Positions 20,951 through 32,177 of a stretch of 64,000 nucleotides of DNA are shown here, in pieces. The number at the start of each line of letters is the position of its first letter. Within the stretch, counting starts at the first letter, position 1. A program made the position numbers and the translations under genes. Source of the stretch: Aristophania vespae. GTDB taxonomy: Bacteria > Pseudomonadota > Alphaproteobacteria > Acetobacterales > Acetobacteraceae. The DNA lies in contig NZ_CP047652.1 of NCBI RefSeq assembly GCF_009906835.1, forward strand, positions 1,364,001-1,428,000, given 5' to 3'. The notes under the pieces were generated by a model. That model saw nothing but the letters and a program-made list of their open reading frames with translations, searched no databases and was not told the DNA's origin.

Positions 20951-21628
20951 TTAACGCTGAGGTGCCTGCTCCGCAGCTCGGCGATCTTGAGCCATAGGAT
21001 CATGAGAAAGGATTTCACCTTTAAAGATCCAGACTTTTACACCACAAGAGCCATAAGTTGTATGGGCCGTTGAAGTCCCATAATCGATATCAGCACGCAA
21101 TGTATGCAAAGGAACACGTCCCTCACGATATTTTTCATCACGAGCAATCTCAGCACCACCAAGACGACCGCTACAGGTAATACGAATACCCTGGGCGCCA
21201 AGTCTCATAGCTGACTGAATTGAACGTTTCATTGCACGGCGGAAAGCGACGCGCCGCTCTAACTGCTGAGCAATACTATCAGCAACTAAAGTAGCATCAA
21301 TTTCTGGCTTGCGAATTTCAACGATATTCAGCGCAACATCGGTCTTAGCCATACGGCTAAGCTCTTTGCGGAGCGCATCGATGTCTTGCCCTTTTTTACC
21401 AATTACTACGCCTGGACGGGCTGCATAAATGGTAACGCGAGGTTTTTTCGCAGGACGTTCAATAACAACACGTGAAACGCCAGCACTACTTAATTTTTTA
21501 CGCAAGAAATTACGCAGCTTAAGATCTTCATGAAGAAGACGTGCATAATCGTTACCTGCGTACCAACGGCTGTCCCAAGTGCGGTTTACACCCAGCCGAA
21601 GACCGATTGGATTAACTTTATGTCCCAT
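20951..21628 (-). CDS. rpsC: 30S ribosomal protein S3
   Basis: 225 residues. [20 protein letters not shown] is the classic start. The KH domain GXXG region ([18 protein letters not shown]) and the C-terminal domain ending in [12 protein letters not shown] are present. S3 lies at the mRNA entry tunnel and contributes to helicase activity. It is three bases downstream of rplV. Confidence 0.98.
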   Translation of the reverse strand: MGHKVNPIGLRLGVNRTWDSRWYAGNDYARLLHEDLKLRNFLRKKLSSAGVSRVVIERPAKKPRVTIYAARPGVVIGKKGQDIDALRKELSRMAKTDVALNIVEIRKPEIDATLVADSIAQQLERRVAFRRAMKRSIQSAMRLGAQGIRITCSGRLGGAEIARDEKYREGRVPLHTLRADIDYGTSTAHTTYGSCGVKVWIFKGEILSHDPMAQDRRAAEQAPQR

Positions 21629-21631
21629 AGG

Positions 21632-22060
21632 TCAGGCTGCCTTCTGTTCTTTGACGCTTTTCTTGGATGCTGCATCTCCTTCTGGAGCATCAGCACGCTC
21701 AGCGACAACAATCTTCAGATGACTAAAGAATTTCTCAATACGTGCTGAACGGCCACGGCCGCGTGCATGAAAGCGTTTCATGACGATCGATTTGCCAACT
21801 TCGGCTGATTTAACCACAAGACGATCAACATCTAACTGATGGTTGTTTTCAGCGTTAGCTAAAGCACTCTCCAGCGTTTTTTTCACTTGCTGAGCAATAC
21901 GGCGACGTGAAAAAGTCAGGGCAGCAATAGCTTTGTCAGCAGGCTGATTGCGAATCATTGCAGCTACAAGATTTAACTTGCGAGGGCTAACACGCATATT
22001 GCGAGCAATAGCCTGAGCTTCTGTATCAGCCAATGTACGAATGTGCTTCGGTTTGCTCAT
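21632..22060 (-). CDS. rplV: 50S ribosomal protein L22
   Basis: 142 residues. The N-terminal [20 protein letters not shown] and the hairpin sequence [20 protein letters not shown] identify L22, whose loop lines the exit tunnel. The last 20 residues (charged, E/A/K) extend beyond the E. coli protein, a difference seen in several alphaproteobacterial versions. Two bases from rpsS. Confidence 0.97.
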   Translation of the reverse strand: MSKPKHIRTLADTEAQAIARNMRVSPRKLNLVAAMIRNQPADKAIAALTFSRRRIAQQVKKTLESALANAENNHQLDVDRLVVKSAEVGKSIVMKRFHARGRGRSARIEKFFSHLKIVVAERADAPEGDAASKKSVKEQKAA

Positions 22061-22062
22061 AA

Positions 22063-22341
22063 TTAGCCCCGCTTCGATTTTTTATCGGAGCCATGGCCAG
22101 TGTAGGTACGTGTTGGTGAAAATTCACCAAATTTGTGACCCACCATATTTTCCGAAACCTGAACAGGCAGGAATTTATGGCCGTTATAGACACCGAAAGT
22201 TAATCCGACAAACTGAGGAAGAATGGTGGAACGACGTGACCAAATTTTGATCACCTCGTTACGACCAGAAGCCCGCACTTTTTCGGCTTTACCAAATAGA
22301 TACCCGTCGACGAACGGGCCCTTCCAGACGGAACGTGCCAT
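22063..22341 (-). CDS. rpsS: 30S ribosomal protein S19
   Basis: 92 residues. [20 protein letters not shown] and the end [20 protein letters not shown] are diagnostic of S19, a 30S-head protein that pairs with S13. Normal length. It follows rplB by 15 bases in S10-operon order. Confidence 0.98.
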   Translation of the reverse strand: MARSVWKGPFVDGYLFGKAEKVRASGRNEVIKIWSRRSTILPQFVGLTFGVYNGHKFLPVQVSENMVGHKFGEFSPTRTYTGHGSDKKSKRG

Positions 22342-22356
22342 CTCTATAGCCCTCTC

Positions 22357-23187
22357 TTATTTACCAGACTTGCGACGACGGATAATCAGGCTGTCCGTCC
22401 GCTTATTGACACGGGTTTTATAACCCTTTGTTGGTACGCCCCAAGGTGTGACAGGATGACGACCACCAGATGTACGACCTTCACCACCACCATGTGGGTG
22501 ATCGACTGGGTTCATGACAACACCACGAACATGAGGGCGACGACCTAACCAACGGTTACGGCCGGCTTTACCAAAATGCTGGTTCATATTGTCTGGGTTA
22601 GAGACGGCACCAACTGTTGCCATACATTCACCGCGGACCAGACGAAGCTCACCAGATTGTAATTTAATCTGAGCGTAACCAGCGTCTTTACCAACGAGTT
22701 GAGCGTAATTACCAGCAGAACGAGCAAGCTTGCCACCCGCACCCTGTTTTAACTCAATATTATGAACGATGGTTCCAACAGGCATTGCTGCCAATGGCAT
22801 AGCATTGCCAGGACGAACATCAACCTGCTGACCAGAAACGACACGGTCACCAATTTTAACGCGCTGAGGTGCAATAATGTAGGAGAGCTCTCCATCATCA
22901 TAACGAATAAGCGCAATAAAGGCTGTTCTGTTGGGATCGTATTCTAAACGCTCAACTGTTGCTGCCACGTCAAATTTACGACGTTTGAAGTCAACATAAC
23001 GATATGACTGTTTATGCCCGCCACCACGGAAACGCACAGTCGTACGACCATAATTGTTACGACCACCAGAGTGATTTTTACCTTCGGTAAGCTGTTTTAC
23101 AGGCTTACCTTTCCAAAGGCCACTCCGGTCAATGAGCACTGTGCCTCTAGTACTCGGCGTCGTGGGATTAAAGTGCTTTAATGCCAT
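22357..23187 (-). CDS. rplB: 50S ribosomal protein L2
   Basis: 276 residues. [20 protein letters not shown] opens the protein. The conserved end [20 protein letters not shown] contains the histidine region implicated in peptidyl-transferase centre assembly. L2 contacts both subunits and is required for their association. Seventeen bases from rplW. Confidence 0.98.
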   Translation of the reverse strand: MALKHFNPTTPSTRGTVLIDRSGLWKGKPVKQLTEGKNHSGGRNNYGRTTVRFRGGGHKQSYRYVDFKRRKFDVAATVERLEYDPNRTAFIALIRYDDGELSYIIAPQRVKIGDRVVSGQQVDVRPGNAMPLAAMPVGTIVHNIELKQGAGGKLARSAGNYAQLVGKDAGYAQIKLQSGELRLVRGECMATVGAVSNPDNMNQHFGKAGRNRWLGRRPHVRGVVMNPVDHPHGGGEGRTSGGRHPVTPWGVPTKGYKTRVNKRTDSLIIRRRKSGK

Positions 23188-23204
23188 AGTAACTTCCCCG
23201 CGCG

Positions 23205-23546
23205 TTAGCTAATTTTTGCGGTCAAGTCGATGGACTGACCTTCAGCTAGCTTAACATACGCCTTCTTAATGTCGGAACGACGTCCAAGACGCCCTTTGAC
23301 ACGCTTTGTCTTACCCTTTTGAACGAGGGTGTTAACATCTAACACCTTTACGTCAAAAAGTTTTTCTACAGCTGCCTTAATTTGTGGCTTTGTTGCAGAA
23401 AGAGAGACTTTGAAAACGACTTGATTACGCTCTGAAAGAAGCGTTGCCTTCTCCGTGATAAGAGGAGCACGTACAACTTCGTAAATCGCCTCATCCGAAA
23501 GAGCGGCTGCGCTTTTACGCGCATTCATTACTGCGTTAGTTGTCAT
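23205..23546 (-). CDS. rplW: 50S ribosomal protein L23
   Basis: 113 residues. [20 protein letters not shown] begins the conserved fold after about 20 extra N-terminal residues, and [20 protein letters not shown] is near the end. L23 is the tunnel-exit docking site for trigger factor and SRP. The ATG overlaps the rplD stop by four bases, consistent with coupled translation. Confidence 0.97.
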   Translation of the reverse strand: MTTNAVMNARKSAAALSDEAIYEVVRAPLITEKATLLSERNQVVFKVSLSATKPQIKAAVEKLFDVKVLDVNTLVQKGKTKRVKGRLGRRSDIKKAYVKLAEGQSIDLTAKIS

Positions 23547-24157
23547 GCTAGGCGCTCCTTGAGACCCTCAAGACCAGAACGCGTAATGACAAGCGTTTCA
23601 TGCTTAAGGATATCGTAAACATTCGCACCGACAGTCGGCAGAAGGTCAATCTTTGGCAGATTGGAAATCGCTCTTAAAAAAGAAGCATCAACGTCTTTAT
23701 CGACGATCAATGCTGAAGTCCAACCGAGAGCTTTAAGCTGCGCAGATGCTTCACGTGTTTTTGCAACGCCGCTTGCAGCTTCAATAATGACCAGCTTGCC
23801 TTCAGCTACCTTCTGAGAAAGAGCAGAAATTAAACCAAGGCGGCGCACTTTTTTGGGTAGGTCATAACCATGATCACGAACAACCGGACCATGAACAACA
23901 CCACCTGTACGGAACTGAGGCGCTCTCAAAGAACCTTGACGAGCAGAACCTGTCCCTTTTTGACGGTATGGCTTTTTAGTCGTACCAGAAACAGCACCCA
24001 TGCCCTTTGTAGCATGTGTTCCAGCACGACGTTTAGCTAATTGCCAGTGGACGACACGCGCCATAATATCTTGACGCGGAACAATTCCGAAAATCTCTTC
24101 CGGCAGTGCGACAGTGCCTGCACTCCCGTTATCGAGGGTTTTGACTTCGTATTCCAT
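23543..24157 (-). CDS. rplD: 50S ribosomal protein L4
   Basis: 204 residues from ATG 24157 ([20 protein letters not shown]). A GTG nine bases upstream is an alternative, but then the start would overlap the rplC stop. [20 protein letters not shown] and [18 protein letters not shown] mark the long loop that lines the exit tunnel. In E. coli L4 also represses the S10 operon; its leader here is upstream of rpsJ and is not proven to do the same. Confidence 0.95.
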   Translation of the reverse strand: MEYEVKTLDNGSAGTVALPEEIFGIVPRQDIMARVVHWQLAKRRAGTHATKGMGAVSGTTKKPYRQKGTGSARQGSLRAPQFRTGGVVHGPVVRDHGYDLPKKVRRLGLISALSQKVAEGKLVIIEAASGVAKTREASAQLKALGWTSALIVDKDVDASFLRAISNLPKIDLLPTVGANVYDILKHETLVITRSGLEGLKERLA

Positions 24158-24162
24158 ATCCC

Positions 24163-24846
24163 TCACCCGGCGGCCCCGACGGTCGCAGCCGGATATGGTG
24201 CGTCCGCATGGCGGGCCTTCTTGATTGCATCGCGAACCAGGACATAACCATTCTTGGCACCAGGAACAGCACCACGAACCATAATTAGGTTACGTTCTTC
24301 ATCGACAGCCGCAATTTCTAAATTCTGTGTCGTAACGCGTTCATCACCAAGATGTCCGGCCATCTTCTTACCTTTGAAGACTTTACCTGGATCTTGACGT
24401 TGCCCCGTTGAACCGTGTGAGCGGTGACTAATCGACACACCGTGAGTTGCTTCGAGACCAGCAAAGTTGTGGCGTTTCATAACACCAGCAAAGCCTTTAC
24501 CCTTACTTTGGCCCGTCACATCAACTTTCTGACCCACAATAAAGTGAGAGGCAGAAATCTTTGTGCCTGGCTCTAAAAGAGCGTCTTCAGCAACGCGGAA
24601 CTCAACAAGTTTACGCTTGGGTTCAACTTTAACGCGAGCAAAATGTCCGCGGTTCGCTTTTGTAACGTGCTTAGTTTTCGCGTTTGTAATACCAAGCTGC
24701 ACGGCTGTATAGCCATCGCGATCATTGGTACGAGCGTCTACTACCTCTACATTATCGAGGTGCAGCACCGTCACAGGCACATGTGTGCCATCTTCTTTAA
24801 AGAGTCGGGTCATGCCCAACTTTTTTGCAATCAATCCGGTACGCAT
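24163..24846 (-). CDS. rplC: 50S ribosomal protein L3
   Basis: 227 residues from ATG 24846 ([20 protein letters not shown]), the family start; the frame extends upstream into rpsJ and that part is not conserved. [20 protein letters not shown] and [20 protein letters not shown] carry the conserved W-finger and methylated glutamine region. L3 is an early 23S rRNA assembly protein. Ten bases separate it from rpsJ. Confidence 0.97.
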   Translation of the reverse strand: MRTGLIAKKLGMTRLFKEDGTHVPVTVLHLDNVEVVDARTNDRDGYTAVQLGITNAKTKHVTKANRGHFARVKVEPKRKLVEFRVAEDALLEPGTKISASHFIVGQKVDVTGQSKGKGFAGVMKRHNFAGLEATHGVSISHRSHGSTGQRQDPGKVFKGKKMAGHLGDERVTTQNLEIAAVDEERNLIMVRGAVPGAKNGYVLVRDAIKKARHADAPYPAATVGAAG

Positions 24847-24856
24847 CGTCTGGACC

Positions 24857-25165
24857 TTAAAGTTTAATCTCGACATCAACGCCAGCGGCGAGGTCGAGCT
24901 TCATGAGGGCGTCCACGGTCTGCGGGGTTGGCTCAACAATGTCAAGCAAGCGGCGGTGAGTTCTCATTTCAAACTGTTCGCGGCTTTTTTTATCCACATG
25001 AGGTGAACGATTCACGGTAAACCGTGCAATATGCGTAGGTAGAGGGATGGGACCCCGAACCCGCGCACCCGTACGTTTCGCCGTATTGACGATCTCTCTT
25101 GTGCTATTATCAAGCACGCGATGATCGTAAGCCTTAAGGCGAATTCGGATGTTCTGGTCGTCCAT
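24857..25165 (-). CDS. rpsJ: 30S ribosomal protein S10
   Basis: 102 residues. [20 protein letters not shown] and [20 protein letters not shown] are diagnostic. S10 (NusE) also takes part in transcription antitermination with NusB and couples RNA polymerase to ribosomes through NusG. First gene of the S10 group, 120 bases after tuf across a GC-rich hairpin. Confidence 0.98.
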   Translation of the reverse strand: MDDQNIRIRLKAYDHRVLDNSTREIVNTAKRTGARVRGPIPLPTHIARFTVNRSPHVDKKSREQFEMRTHRRLLDIVEPTPQTVDALMKLDLAAGVDVEIKL

Positions 25166-25225
25166 GGTCTGTTTTTATCCAACTAAATATTCAGACTGTC
25201 CTCCTACAGCCATTAATCCTGAAAT

Positions 25226-25261
25226 GGAACCCCGGCCAATAAAAAAATCGACCGGGGCTCC
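25226..25261 (-). terminator. GC-rich hairpin between tuf and rpsJ
   Basis: Ten-bp stem (25226-25235 with 25252-25261, one G-U pair) with CCCCGG/CCGGGG core and an A/T-rich loop. No long U run follows on the transcript (ATTTCAGG), so it may be a weak terminator or attenuator that lowers read-through from tuf into the S10 group, or an mRNA stability element for tuf. Confidence 0.55.
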
Positions 25262-25285
25262 ACAGATTCAATGGCTTAGTAGGAT

Positions 25286-26476
25286 TTAAGCCGTGATTGT
25301 AGCAACCACGCCAGCACCTACCGTACGACCACCCTCACGGATAGCGAAACGGAGGCCTTCATCCATAGCAATCGGAGCAATCAGCTCGACATCCATAGCA
25401 ACGTTGTCACCAGGCATGACCATCTCTGTGCCTTCTGGCAGATGAACAACACCTGTAACGTCTGTTGTGCGGAAGTAGAACTGTGGACGATAGTTTGTGA
25501 AGAATGGTGTATGACGACCACCTTCCTCTTTCGTCAGAATATATGCTTCTGCTTTGAATTTGCTGTGTGGTGTAATTGAACCTGGTTTAGCAAGAACCTG
25601 ACCGCGCTCAACGTCCTCACGCTTCGTGCCACGAAGAAGAGCGCCGATATTGTCGCCAGCTTCACCACGGTCAAGAAGTTTACGGAACATTTCAACACCA
25701 GTGACGGTTGTTTTCGTTGTGTCACGAAGACCAACGATTTCAATTTCGTCACCAACGTTAACAGCACCACGCTCGACACGGCCTGTAACAACGGTTCCAC
25801 GACCAGAAATCGAGAAAACGTCTTCAATTGGCATCAAGAATGGGCGGTCGACTGGACGCTCTGGTTGAGGGATATAAGAATCCACTGCATCCATCAGGTC
25901 TCTTACGCGGTTTTTACCAAGTTCTGGATCACCATCTTCAAGGGTAACAAGAGCTGAACCTTTGATAATGGGGATATCATCACCAGGGAACTGGTAAGAA
26001 GATAGAAGCTCACGAACTTCCATTTCAACCAGCTCAAGAAGCTCTGGGTCATCGACTTGGTCAACTTTGTTCAAGAAGACAACAAGTGCAGGAACGCCAA
26101 CCTGACGAGCAAGCAGAATGTGCTCACGTGTCTGAGGCATTGGACCATCAGCAGCAGAAACCACCAGAATTGCGCCGTCCATCTGGGCAGCACCGGTGAT
26201 CATGTTTTTCACGTAGTCAGCGTGTCCTGGGCAGTCAACGTGAGCATAGTGACGTTTGTCTGTCTCATACTCAACGTGAGCTGTAGAAATCGTGATACCA
26301 CGAGCGCGTTCTTCAGGTGCTTTATCGATCTGGTCGTAAGCACTGAAAGTAGCGCCACCTGTTTCAGCAAGTGTTTTTGTAATAGCAGCAGTCAGCGAGG
26401 TCTTGCCGTGATCGACGTGACCGATGGTGCCGATGTTGCAGTGCGGCTTGTTCCGCTCAAATTTAGCCTTTGCCAT
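25286..26476 (-). CDS. tuf: Elongation factor Tu
   Basis: 396 residues. G1 GHVDHGKTS (about residues 18-26), G2 region [15 protein letters not shown]3 [20 protein letters not shown] and G4 NKVD are intact, followed by two beta-barrel domains ending in [11 protein letters not shown]-Tu delivers aminoacyl-tRNA to the ribosome. A clear Shine-Dalgarno sequence (GGAGAG) precedes the ATG. It follows rpsG directly; fusA, usually between them, is missing here. No second tuf gene is in the window. Confidence 0.98.
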   Translation of the reverse strand: MAKAKFERNKPHCNIGTIGHVDHGKTSLTAAITKTLAETGGATFSAYDQIDKAPEERARGITISTAHVEYETDKRHYAHVDCPGHADYVKNMITGAAQMDGAILVVSAADGPMPQTREHILLARQVGVPALVVFLNKVDQVDDPELLELVEMEVRELLSSYQFPGDDIPIIKGSALVTLEDGDPELGKNRVRDLMDAVDSYIPQPERPVDRPFLMPIEDVFSISGRGTVVTGRVERGAVNVGDEIEIVGLRDTTKTTVTGVEMFRKLLDRGEAGDNIGALLRGTKREDVERGQVLAKPGSITPHSKFKAEAYILTKEEGGRHTPFFTNYRPQFYFRTTDVTGVVHLPEGTEMVMPGDNVAMDVELIAPIAMDEGLRFAIREGGRTVGAGVVATITA

Positions 26477-26491
26477 CGTCTCTCTCCATAA

Positions 26492-26572
26492 CCCTTACTC
26501 ACATTTAAGTAAGGGATAAGACTAAAACTTTAATCCAGATTTTACTAATGCTTTCGCTTTAGCAAAATCTGG
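26492..26572 (-). promoter_or_regulatory. Two hairpins in the rpsG-tuf gap
   Basis: The 118-base gap holds two inverted repeats. The first is 26535-26551 with 26556-26572, a 17-bp stem with one mismatch and one G-U pair closed by a GAAA tetraloop on the transcript. The second is 26492-26499 with 26508-26515, 8 bp, just upstream of the tuf ribosome-binding site. They occupy the place where fusA normally stands. They may stabilise tuf mRNA or act as a partial terminator; function is not established. Confidence 0.6.
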
Positions 26573-26594
26573 AAATAAGGTCACTGGTAACAAA

Positions 26595-27083
<489 letters not shown>

Positions 27084-27455
27084 TTATTTCGGCCGCTTCG
27101 CGCCATACAGCGAACGACGCTGACGACGTTTAGCAATACCTTGTGTGTCCAGCACACCACGAAGAATATGGTAGCGCACACCCGGAAGGTCTTTTACACG
27201 CCCGCCGCGGATAAGCACAACACTGTGCTCTTGCAGGTTGTGACCCTCACCTGGGATATAGCTAACCACCTCATACCCATTGGTCAGACGCACTTTGGCA
27301 ACCTTACGCAGGGCGGAGTTCGGTTTCTTCGGTGTAACTGTATAGACACGCGTGCAAACACCACGCTTTTGCGGACAGCCCTGTAATGCAGGGACCTTGT
27401 TCCGCTTGGCGGCCGGCTCGCGGCCCTTTGCGATCAACTGGTTGATGGTCGGCAT
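27084..27455 (-). CDS. rpsL: 30S ribosomal protein S12
   Basis: 123 residues from ATG 27455 ([20 protein letters not shown]); the frame extends further upstream without conserved sequence. [11 protein letters not shown] and [16 protein letters not shown] are intact, with lysines at both positions where streptomycin-resistance changes usually fall, so the sequence looks wild type. S12 monitors codon-anticodon pairing in the A site. First gene of the str group, behind a long leader. Confidence 0.97.
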   Translation of the reverse strand: MPTINQLIAKGREPAAKRNKVPALQGCPQKRGVCTRVYTVTPKKPNSALRKVAKVRLTNGYEVVSYIPGEGHNLQEHSVVLIRGGRVKDLPGVRYHILRGVLDTQGIAKRRQRRSLYGAKRPK

Positions 27456-27778
27456 GCGCCCTTCCCAATCCTTTGTCCATATGCTGACAAGAGACAATCC
27501 CTTGTCACGACATCCGTTCAAACCGACACGCGGAATGAACCGCCTGTCTTTGCACAATTAGTCCTAAAGAAACGATTCTTCGTTTCCCGGACCACTCCTA
27601 ATATGCTCGTTCTTTACTATTTTCTTAATAGAAAAAGTAGATCCGAGCACGACTCGTTAACCTTTGGACGAATCCTTCACCAAATAAGGGAGGAACCGTC
27701 TAGCGAGCGGACCCTAAAAGTGCGCGCTCATTAAGTCAAGCCTCTCCTTTACAGGAGAGACTAAAACTTATCAAAGGT
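27456..27778 (-). promoter_or_regulatory. rpsL leader with candidate promoter and hairpins
   Basis: The 323 bases between the rpsL start and the rpoC stop contain no gene. A candidate promoter on the - strand has -35 TTGACT (27734-27739), a 17-base spacer and weak -10 TAGGGT (27711-27716). A structured leader follows, with a perfect 7-bp hairpin at 27569-27575 with 27580-27586, extended by GTCC/GGAC (27561-27564 with 27588-27591). A CTCTCCT/AGGAGAG hairpin near 27742-27759 lies between the rpoC stop and the promoter and may weakly end the rpoBC transcript; it has no U run. Confidence 0.5.
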
Positions 27779-30700
27779 TTATTCAGCAGCGTCCTCAATT
27801 TCTGAAGAAGGCTGCTCAATTTGTGACTGAGACTGCTGCATTGCAATATGTCTCAATCGACGCATCGTGCCACCTGTTCCCGCAGGAATGAGGCGACCAA
27901 CGATAACATTTTCTTTTAGACCACCTAGCGTGTCGACCTTACCTGACGTTGCAGCTTCAGTTAAGACACGCGTGGTCTCCTGGAAGGATGCTGCTGAGAT
28001 AAATGAGTGTGTCTGCAGAGATGCCTTAGTGATACCCTGTAGCACTGGGAGTGCCTTAGCAGGTTCACGACCACTAGCAAGCAGCTCTTCGTTCTCACTT
28101 TCAAACTCAACACGATCTACCGTCTCACCGATCAAATAGGTCGTATCTCCAGGTTCAAGAATTTCAACCTTTTGCAGCATTTGACGAACAATGACTTCAA
28201 TATGCTTGTCATTGATCTTCACACCCTGCAAGCGATAAACATCCTGAATTTCATTTACAAGATAATCTGACAGAGCCTCGACACCCATGACTTTAAGAAT
28301 GTCATGTGGAACACGAGGACCATCGACAAGTGGATCGCCCTTACGGACAAAATCCCCTTCCTGCACAGAAATATGTTTACCTTTAGGGATAAGGTAATCT
28401 GTCTGTTCACCCGTCTCATCATTTTTGACAATGATGCAACGTTTTGCTTTGTAGTCCTTACCAAATTCTACGCGACCATCAGCCTCGGCGATGATGGCGT
28501 GATCTTTTGGACGTCGTGCTTCAAAGAGTTCAGCAACGCGTGGAAGACCACCGGTAATATCACGTGTTTTGGAGCCTTCACGAGGAATACGTGCAAGCAC
28601 GTCACCAGCATGAACAGTAGCGCCGTTTTCAACAGACAGAATACTGTCAGGTGAAAGGAAATAACGTGCCTCATTGCCATTGGCAAGACGAACGACTTCA
28701 CCATCGGCCGCTTTAAGCTGAAGACGCGGACGAAGATCCACACCTTTAGAAGCTTGCTTATAATCCACCACGACGCGTGATGTCAGACCCGTCACCTCAT
28801 CCATGCGCTCAACGAGCGTGATGCTATCGATAAGGTCAAGATATTCAACCGTTCCGGACTGCTCTGTGATGATCGGTAAGGTATATGGATCCCACTCAGC
28901 CATTTTCTGACCGCGTGTGACCATTTGTCCTTCTGATACCATAAGACGGGCACCATAAGGAACACGATAACGAGCTCTCTCAACACTGTTTTCATCAAGG
29001 AGAAGAATTTCACAGTTCCTTGACATAACGACAGGAACATTTTGTGAATTCTCAACAACGTTAAGATTATTGATCGTTACTTTACCATCACGTAATGCTT
29101 CAACCATTGATTGCTCAGCACCGCGCGTTGCGGCACCACCAATATGGAAGGTACGCATCGTTAGCTGCGTTCCTGGCTCACCAATTGACTGAGCTGCAAT
29201 AACACCTACAGCTTCGCCAATATTAACAGGTGTGCCTCGTGCAAGATCACGTCCGTAACAACGTCCGCAAATTCCAACTTTGCTATCACATGTAAGCACC
29301 GAGCGGATTTCAACATTTTCGACGCCGGAATTCTCAAGAACTTCAACGTCAGCTTCTCCAAGAAGCGTGTTGCGCTTGAGAATCAGCTCACCTGTAGCTG
29401 GATGGTGAACATCACGCGCTAAGGTACGTCCTAACGTTCTTTCTGAAAGTGAAGAAACGACTTCACCACTATCCATAACCGCACGAACAGTCAGACCGCG
29501 CTCTGTGCCACAATCTTCTTCAGTAATGATGCAATCTTGCGCAACATCAACGAGACGACGTGTCAAGTAACCTGAGTTAGCAGTTTTAAGCGCTGTATCA
29601 GCAAGACCTTTACGAGCACCGTGGGTAGAGGTGAAGTAGTCGAGAACCGACAAACCTTCTTTAAAGTTTGCGATAATAGGCTGTTCGATAATTTCACCTG
29701 ATGGCTTCACCATCAGACCACGCATACCGGCAAGCTGTTTCATCTGAGCTGGCGACCCACGAGCCCCGGAGTGGCTCATCATCCACACAGAGTTTGTAGG
29801 CTTACCAATAACTTGCTTGGAGATCTCTTTGAGCATGGCGGCCTGCACTTCATCGGTGCAACGTGACCAGGCATCGACCACTTTGTTATAGCGTTCGCCA
29901 GCCGTGATGAGACCTTCTTGATATTGCTGCTCAAACTCTTTGACTTCAGCCGCTGTACGATCAACAAGCACAGCTTTTTCGGCTGGGACGATCATATCGT
30001 CCTTACCGAACGAAATCCCGGCCATTGCAGCATGTCTAAAGCCTAGAGCCATCAAACGGTCACAGAAGATAACGGCTTCTTTTTGACCACAATGACGATA
30101 AACAGCGTCAATAACGTCAGAAACGTTCTTTTTGGTTAGCTGTTTATTAATGAGGCTAAAGGGGATAGCAGCATGTTGTGGTAGAATCTGTGCGATAAGA
30201 GCGCGACCTGGCGTTGTCACAAATGTCTTGCGAATGGAATTACCACTCTCATCCACTGTGTCCATACGCAGGCGAATCTTGTCATGCAGTTTTAAAGCGC
30301 CTGAAGCGATTGCTGATTCGATTTCAGCAACGTTAGCAAAAGCTGTAGGACCTGCCTGAACAATCTGATTATCTTTAATCACTGGCTCGTCAGGTGTCTG
30401 ATGATATTCAGGCACCTCTAAGCTGAGATAATAAAGACCAAGAACGATATCCTGTGAAGGAACGATAATAGGTTTACCGTTTGCAGGGCTGAGGATGTTA
30501 TTTGTGGACATCATCAGCACGCGTGCTTCAAGCTGTGCTTCCAGAGACAGAGGCACGTGAACAGCCATTTGGTCACCATCGAAGTCTGCATTAAACGCAG
30601 TACAAACGAGCGGGTGTAGCTGAATAGCCTTACCTTCAACCAGAATGGGTTCGAACGCCTGAATACCTAATCTATGCAAAGTAGGGGCACGGTTAAGCAT

Positions 30701-32095
30701 AACAGGATGCTCAGAGATAACTTCTTCTAAGATATCCCAAACTTCCGGGCGTTCTTTTTCAACCATACGCTTTGCAGCTTTAATGGTTGTAGCATGACCG
30801 TACTTTTCGAGCTTTGAATAAATAAAAGGTTTGAAAAGCTCTAGCGCCATTTTTTTCGGCAGGCCACACTGATGTAACTTCAGTTCTGGTCCCACCACAA
30901 TGACTGAACGTCCAGAATAATCGACGCGCTTTCCAAGGAGGTTCTGACGGAAACGGCCTTGCTTACCTTTCAACATGTCTGAAAGGGATTTTAAAGGTCG
31001 TTTATTAGCACCGGTGATTGCACGACCGCGACGCCCATTATCAAAAAGCGCATCTACCGCTTCTTGAAGCATGCGTTTTTCGTTACGTACGATAATGTCA
31101 GGCGCTCTTAATTCAATAAGGCGTTTCAGACGATTATTACGGTTGATAACGCGACGGTAAAGATCATTAAGATCAGACGTTGCAAAACGACCACCATCGA
31201 GCGGCACAAGAGGACGTAACTCTGGCGGAATGACCGGAACGATATCAATAATCATCCACTCAGGCCGCGCACCGCTTTCTACAAATGCTTCAACCATTTT
31301 AAGGCGTTTGACGAGCTTTTTACGAGCGGCTTCAGACGTTGCTTTGCGCAGTTTCTTGCGCATAATCGTCTTTTCAGAATCGCCTTCTATGACCTCGGCA
31401 TCATAGTCAAAAGGATCTGGCTCACCACGCTCGCGCGCTGCAAGGCTTAGCTCGCGCTCTTGAGCATTAGGAATACCCCAGTCATAGCTCGATAGAGCAC
31501 GCTTAATAGCCTCTGCTCCGATACCAACTTCAATACCGGCATCGGGGTAGGTATCAAGCAACTCCTCACAGCGAACCTCATCTAAAAGATATTGATCGCG
31601 ACGCTTACCATGCTTGTAAGATTCAATTTCGTCTGATTCGAAAATACCTCTATCAAGGACGAGAAATTTTTCGAAATAAAGGACCGGCTCAACATCCTTA
31701 AGAGGGAGATCAAGCATGGTTGCAATACGGCTGGGGAGCGACTTTAGGAACCATATGTGAGCAACAGGAGACGCTAGCTCAATATGACCCATACGCTCAC
31801 GGCGTACTTTGGCCAGAGTAACTTCTACCCCGCATTTTTCACAAACGATTCCGCGGAATTTCATCCGCTTATATTTACCGCAAAGACATTCATAATCTTT
31901 GGTTGGACCAAATATACGTGCGCAGAAAAGCCCGTCACGTTCTGGTTTAAACGTACGGTAATTAATCGTTTCTGGTTTTTTGATCTCGCCATAAGACCAG
32001 GAACGGATTTGCTCACTAGAGGCAAGCTGAATCCTAATCTGGTCAAAAGAAACAGACTGACCAGATTGCCCCAAAATCTTCATGAGTTCGTTCAT
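27779..32095 (-). CDS. rpoC: RNA polymerase beta-prime subunit
   Basis: 1438 residues from ATG 32095 ([10 protein letters not shown]); an ATG five codons upstream is possible, but neither start has a strong ribosome-binding site. The N-terminal zinc-binding cysteines (CLCGKY, CEKCG), the catalytic [20 protein letters not shown] that holds the three Mg-binding aspartates, and the trigger-loop region are all present and in frame. The C-terminus is rich in Q, S and E. It forms the clamp and active site with RpoB, whose stop is 82 bases upstream. Confidence 0.97.
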   Translation of the reverse strand: MNELMKILGQSGQSVSFDQIRIQLASSEQIRSWSYGEIKKPETINYRTFKPERDGLFCARIFGPTKDYECLCGKYKRMKFRGIVCEKCGVEVTLAKVRRERMGHIELASPVAHIWFLKSLPSRIATMLDLPLKDVEPVLYFEKFLVLDRGIFESDEIESYKHGKRRDQYLLDEVRCEELLDTYPDAGIEVGIGAEAIKRALSSYDWGIPNAQERELSLAARERGEPDPFDYDAEVIEGDSEKTIMRKKLRKATSEAARKKLVKRLKMVEAFVESGARPEWMIIDIVPVIPPELRPLVPLDGGRFATSDLNDLYRRVINRNNRLKRLIELRAPDIIVRNEKRMLQEAVDALFDNGRRGRAITGANKRPLKSLSDMLKGKQGRFRQNLLGKRVDYSGRSVIVVGPELKLHQCGLPKKMALELFKPFIYSKLEKYGHATTIKAAKRMVEKERPEVWDILEEVISEHPVMLNRAPTLHRLGIQAFEPILVEGKAIQLHPLVCTAFNADFDGDQMAVHVPLSLEAQLEARVLMMSTNNILSPANGKPIIVPSQDIVLGLYYLSLEVPEYHQTPDEPVIKDNQIVQAGPTAFANVAEIESAIASGALKLHDKIRLRMDTVDESGNSIRKTFVTTPGRALIAQILPQHAAIPFSLINKQLTKKNVSDVIDAVYRHCGQKEAVIFCDRLMALGFRHAAMAGISFGKDDMIVPAEKAVLVDRTAAEVKEFEQQYQEGLITAGERYNKVVDAWSRCTDEVQAAMLKEISKQVIGKPTNSVWMMSHSGARGSPAQMKQLAGMRGLMVKPSGEIIEQPIIANFKEGLSVLDYFTSTHGARKGLADTALKTANSGYLTRRLVDVAQDCIITEEDCGTERGLTVRAVMDSGEVVSSLSERTLGRTLARDVHHPATGELILKRNTLLGEADVEVLENSGVENVEIRSVLTCDSKVGICGRCYGRDLARGTPVNIGEAVGVIAAQSIGEPGTQLTMRTFHIGGAATRGAEQSMVEALRDGKVTINNLNVVENSQNVPVVMSRNCEILLLDENSVERARYRVPYGARLMVSEGQMVTRGQKMAEWDPYTLPIITEQSGTVEYLDLIDSITLVERMDEVTGLTSRVVVDYKQASKGVDLRPRLQLKAADGEVVRLANGNEARYFLSPDSILSVENGATVHAGDVLARIPREGSKTRDITGGLPRVAELFEARRPKDHAIIAEADGRVEFGKDYKAKRCIIVKNDETGEQTDYLIPKGKHISVQEGDFVRKGDPLVDGPRVPHDILKVMGVEALSDYLVNEIQDVYRLQGVKINDKHIEVIVRQMLQKVEILEPGDTTYLIGETVDRVEFESENEELLASGREPAKALPVLQGITKASLQTHSFISAASFQETTRVLTEAATSGKVDTLGGLKENVIVGRLIPAGTGGTMRRLRHIAMQQSQSQIEQPSSEIEDAAE

Positions 32096-32177
32096 GCACC
32101 GAAACCCCATTGTGCCAGGCGTCGTTCCGCCAACACGTTAAAAAAGAACTGCAGAGAGAAAGAGGAAAGCACCGTAA

